This document shows positions 60,900-64,000 of a stretch of DNA of 64,000 nucleotides, one piece after another (position 1 is the stretch's first letter; every line of letters begins with the position of its first letter). A model generated the notes under the pieces. That model worked only from the letters and a program-made list of their open reading frames with translations, made no database searches and was not told where the DNA came from. Source of the DNA: Fasciolopsis buskii (Eukaryota; Platyhelminthes; Trematoda; Plagiorchiida; Fasciolidae); contig LUCM01001550.1 in NCBI GenBank assembly GCA_008360955.1, positions 86,092-150,091 on the forward strand, read 5' to 3'. Made by a program: the position numbers and the translations under genes.

Positions 60900-62350
60900 T
60901 CCAGGCAAATTGGCCAAGTGAACGTCCGGATTCTCTTCGCGATTCCCGACATCCAGTGGGATGTGTCCCCGACTGTGTTTGACCCCCAATTCTTTCATAC
61001 CCTCAGTGTTGTGATGTCTTAGTGATGTCTTTTTCAACTCGTGTTGACTGATTTGCATTTCTCATCATCTTCCTGTATAAATTTCACAATGTACAACCTT
61101 AAAGTAAACACGTATTTTCTCTTGTCACTCGAAAAACGCCAAATACACTTGCTCATACAAATTCTTAGCGAGAACTGCCCGATTATAATCGTGATACAAC
61201 TTGATTTCACTCACCGTGGCGACTATGACCATACTGTCTGCGTCCAGCGAGTGGAAGCAGAAATTCTGAAATGATGGGGTGACAAAAATTAGCTTTTATC
61301 TGTCGAAATCGCGCATGGATGAGAATCAAATTCACACTCTGAGGACACACATCAAATTACATAAAAAAAGCTGACAGACGAGCACAAATCTCTTAATTCA
61401 AATGTGGTAAATACTGGTTGGAACAAAAACGCCTACCGATCACTCGTCCACGCCTTAGGTTAGTCTTTCAGTTTACAAATGATTACGGAACATTTCCGTG
61501 AAAATTAGCTTCTTACACGACTGTCTATTTTCAGTTTAGTTTTATTGATTGTGTTTGCATTTTTTTTTCTGGGTGGTCGTGATTTAACAAGGACGTTCTC
61601 GTGCATGTGAGTGTTACTTACCGTTATCCTGTTCACCCTTTTGATTTGTACCAGGTATTGGGATTGGAAGACCTGAAATGAAATATGATGGCTGGTTCAC
61701 GTTTCATCTAGACTAGATTATGTTGAACGGAAAACCCTTACGCACATGAACAATCAATGAGTAGCTGTGCAACGTCCGTGAATTGTTGAATTCTGTTCCA
61801 GAAAAACGTTCACCGGATATCGGAAAGGAGATACTTCCCAACCTGATACGGATCACACACAACTTCACTATCCTTGTGATACGCTGACGGATAAGGGCGC
61901 TTTATTACGTTGTGTTGATGTTCTGCAAAACGTTGACGGCGAGCCCGGGGAGTGTAATAACAGAGCCATTTGGCTAGCAGTTGTCTGTTCTGGGGTCGAT
62001 TCGCAGTTCGCACGCTGCGAATACACACTGGTGATGAATCACATCACGAATAAAATAGCTGTGCAATGCGTTCGTGATTTCGAGTGACAAGTTGGACGTT
62101 GACACTGCCTGTCGGTTTCTGACAATCATGTGAAACCAGTCCACTTTCGAAATTCTCAGTGTAGTTCAATCGAATTAATTTTTTGTTTGGCACAAAGCTG
62201 CACTTGGTTAACTTGTCTGTTTACTCGTATTCCCAATTTCTTCCCTGCACGCTACTTTCTACCATCAGGTATTTCGAGTATCGTAGATTAAGCAGAGAGA
62301 AATAGCATTAATAATGTGCTCATGTTACAACGGAACAATACATTTTGTTT
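60900..62350. other. No supported gene; possible family 2 SINE remnant near 61.97-62.04 kb
   Basis: GGGGTCGATTCGCAGTTCG, CACGCTGCGAATACACACTG and GTGATGAATC at about 61993-62040 loosely follow the 31655-31790 element (GGGCGCAGCAGATACGCGTC then ACTGATGATAC). Nothing else stands out. Confidence 0.3.
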
Positions 62351-62358
62351 CTTTCACG

Positions 62359-62380
62359 TATATATATATATATATATAGT
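62359..62380. repeat. (TA)n microsatellite
   Basis: Uninterrupted TA run. Confidence 0.95.
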
Positions 62381-62439
62381 AACTATAGCTATTCGTTTTG
62401 TTGCTATGAGGTCGATTCTCAGTGTGACGGTGAAGTACA

Positions 62440-62441
62440 CG

Positions 62442-62476
<35 letters not shown>

Positions 62477-62480
62477 GAAC
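62440..62480. repeat. (TG)n microsatellite
   Basis: About nineteen TG units with one TTTG interruption. Confidence 0.95.
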
Positions 62481-62499
62481 GTGTGTAGGCGGGCGGTAC

Positions 62500-64000
62500 A
62501 AATATGATTGTCGATTGTCATATATTTGCCAAACAAACTTGGAGCGGGTGTTTTCAAAAGTGATTCGTAGCTCAATTCGGCGGTCTAGATTTGGCACCGG
62601 CAAGAATAGAAAACATTGGTGGATTGTAAAATAGGATCCGGGTGGCATTGGGAAACGGAGTCAATGTTGGACATGCAGTGCAGGTTGCAGGAATAAATGA
62701 TGATGAATAATGGAAGAGGTCGCCATGGACAAGAGCAAAATAATCAATAATTATGAATTTGTACTTTGGATATCTAAGGTGTGAAGTAATAGAATGCATA
62801 AGAGAACGAGTTCAAATATGGCAAATGTATGCTCATAAGAATGAGATGACGAACCGTGAGTCGATGCAGTCTTATCCGATCCCACGGGGTTGTGAATACG
62901 TTGGCCATCCGAAGAACCTGAAATCGACGTTTAATTCGGCAGAGAGAAATGAATGACCGGGTGATGGCAACTGAGTAAAAGAAACGAGTCAGTTCAAAAC
63001 TGATCGGCCGGTTACTTCGCAATGGCATCATTCGGATCAGTCATGCAACGAATCACGAAACAATGTGGATATAATTGCCAACTGGTCAGCATGTGTATTC
63101 CAACTCTGACGACTACCGAATGGATCGATCGTATGAACGTAGCCAACCGTGTGCAGTACAAATCCACGTATAATGAGGATTGAGGCTGAGACACCCTATC
63201 TGTTCCCTCGGCCGAAGTGCAATCTCGTGTCAAAACGATTTACGCTACATGAACAAAATGACGTCAGTTGCATGTACATTCACGTAGGCAAAGCATCGAG
63301 ACTAGGAAGTAAAATATCGTGTATTCGTTTTCAAAGCAGAACTAATCAAACTGCATTGTATTCAGGCAGTTCGGTGAGCAGGACCGAATCAAATGGTTTG
63401 CCACCATAAGCTGACACGATTTCTATCCACTGCTTGACCAAATACATTCCATCTCTCACTTGGTCGATCGCCCTCACCCTATCTCTCACACAATTTCTGG
63501 CTTCCACTCGGTCACCGGGGGGAGATGATTTCCAATGAATTTGACCAAATCCTCGTCTACGCGATGACGCGTTTGTATAACTATGATTGAAATTAACCCG
63601 GAGTTTCCATAGTTAATTTATCCTTAGTTGTTCAATATGTAAAATACGAATGGTTATGAATTCCGAACCGCAAGAATATAGCAGACTGCAAAGAGTATCG
63701 AACGGCTTATTATGTTTTGAAACCATTAGGGACAAGTTGACCGTTGTTTGTGGGAATTCTTTATTCAGATAGGAAAAATACCAAGTGCATACATATGAAC
63801 ATGTCATAATCACTACATATGTTCATGCATATGTGTGCACGACAATGAGGAAATGAACCGCAGAAGCAAAGCAGCCCGTTCGTATGTTGGAAGATGACAA
63901 AGTTTGCCGGGGAGATACCCGGAAGACATTTTGAGGTAACGAAGTTGATGCAAAACCTCGTTGTCAGTTATACTAACTCAAGCAATCGCATCAGAATAAC
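62500..64000. other. No recognisable feature
   Basis: Several 60-90 codon frames on both strands, none with motif or splice support. Confidence 0.4.

Overview
The window looks like animal nuclear DNA, most likely from a flatworm and probably a trematode. It is AT-rich and gene-sparse, with introns, many microsatellites, degraded tRNA-derived SINEs and decayed retroelements. The retroelements are a Gypsy integrase close to the CsRn1/Boudicca type, RTE-like LINE 3' ends, and a Penelope-like element with a GIY-YIG domain. No ORF is a long intact gene, so coding sequence must be found as short exons from splice sites and reading phase. The organism call is an inference from repeat types; no host protein could be assigned to a named family.

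The most coherent coding signal is on the minus strand between about 57.5 kb and 9.2 kb. At least 13 exon-like segments there have GT-AG borders and open frames. One run of six (46.3, 44.7, 42.2, 39.8, 39.5, 36.9 kb) joins with consistent phase at every junction. So do 51.7-49.7-48.2 kb and 10.2-9.4 kb. Several share a loose unit: a strand of alternating V/I residues, then a Leu-rich amphipathic stretch. I read this as one very large gene, or a few adjacent ones, encoding a protein of divergent tandem units. I do not recognise the family. A separate signal-peptide exon lies at 2.23-2.30 kb (minus).

The most notable non-coding feature is at 51.18-51.42 kb. An inverted repeat with arms of about 105 bp carries, on the minus strand of its left arm, a complete minimal type I hammerhead ribozyme with all core bases. 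The right arm and two further copies (39.95 and 53.2 kb) are decayed relatives. Penelope-like elements are known to carry such ribozymes, and a Penelope-like remnant lies at 40.8-41.3 kb, so the repeat may be its terminal part.

Layout: 0-9 kb is mostly featureless with one signal-peptide exon. 9-16 kb has minus-strand exons, an RT fragment and SINEs. 18-21.3 kb has a SINE and a Gypsy remnant. 25.1-25.6 kb is a GAT-rich repeat. 26.9-27.5 and 34.6-35.3 kb are two copies of one LINE in opposite orientation. 30-30.6 kb is a microsatellite cluster. 36.8-57.5 kb is the exon-bearing region, riddled with SINEs, TA microsatellites, the Penelope-like remnant and ribozyme repeats. 57.5-64 kb has one possible plus-strand exon and microsatellites. 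An ambiguous base (N) at 44582 falls inside a candidate exon.
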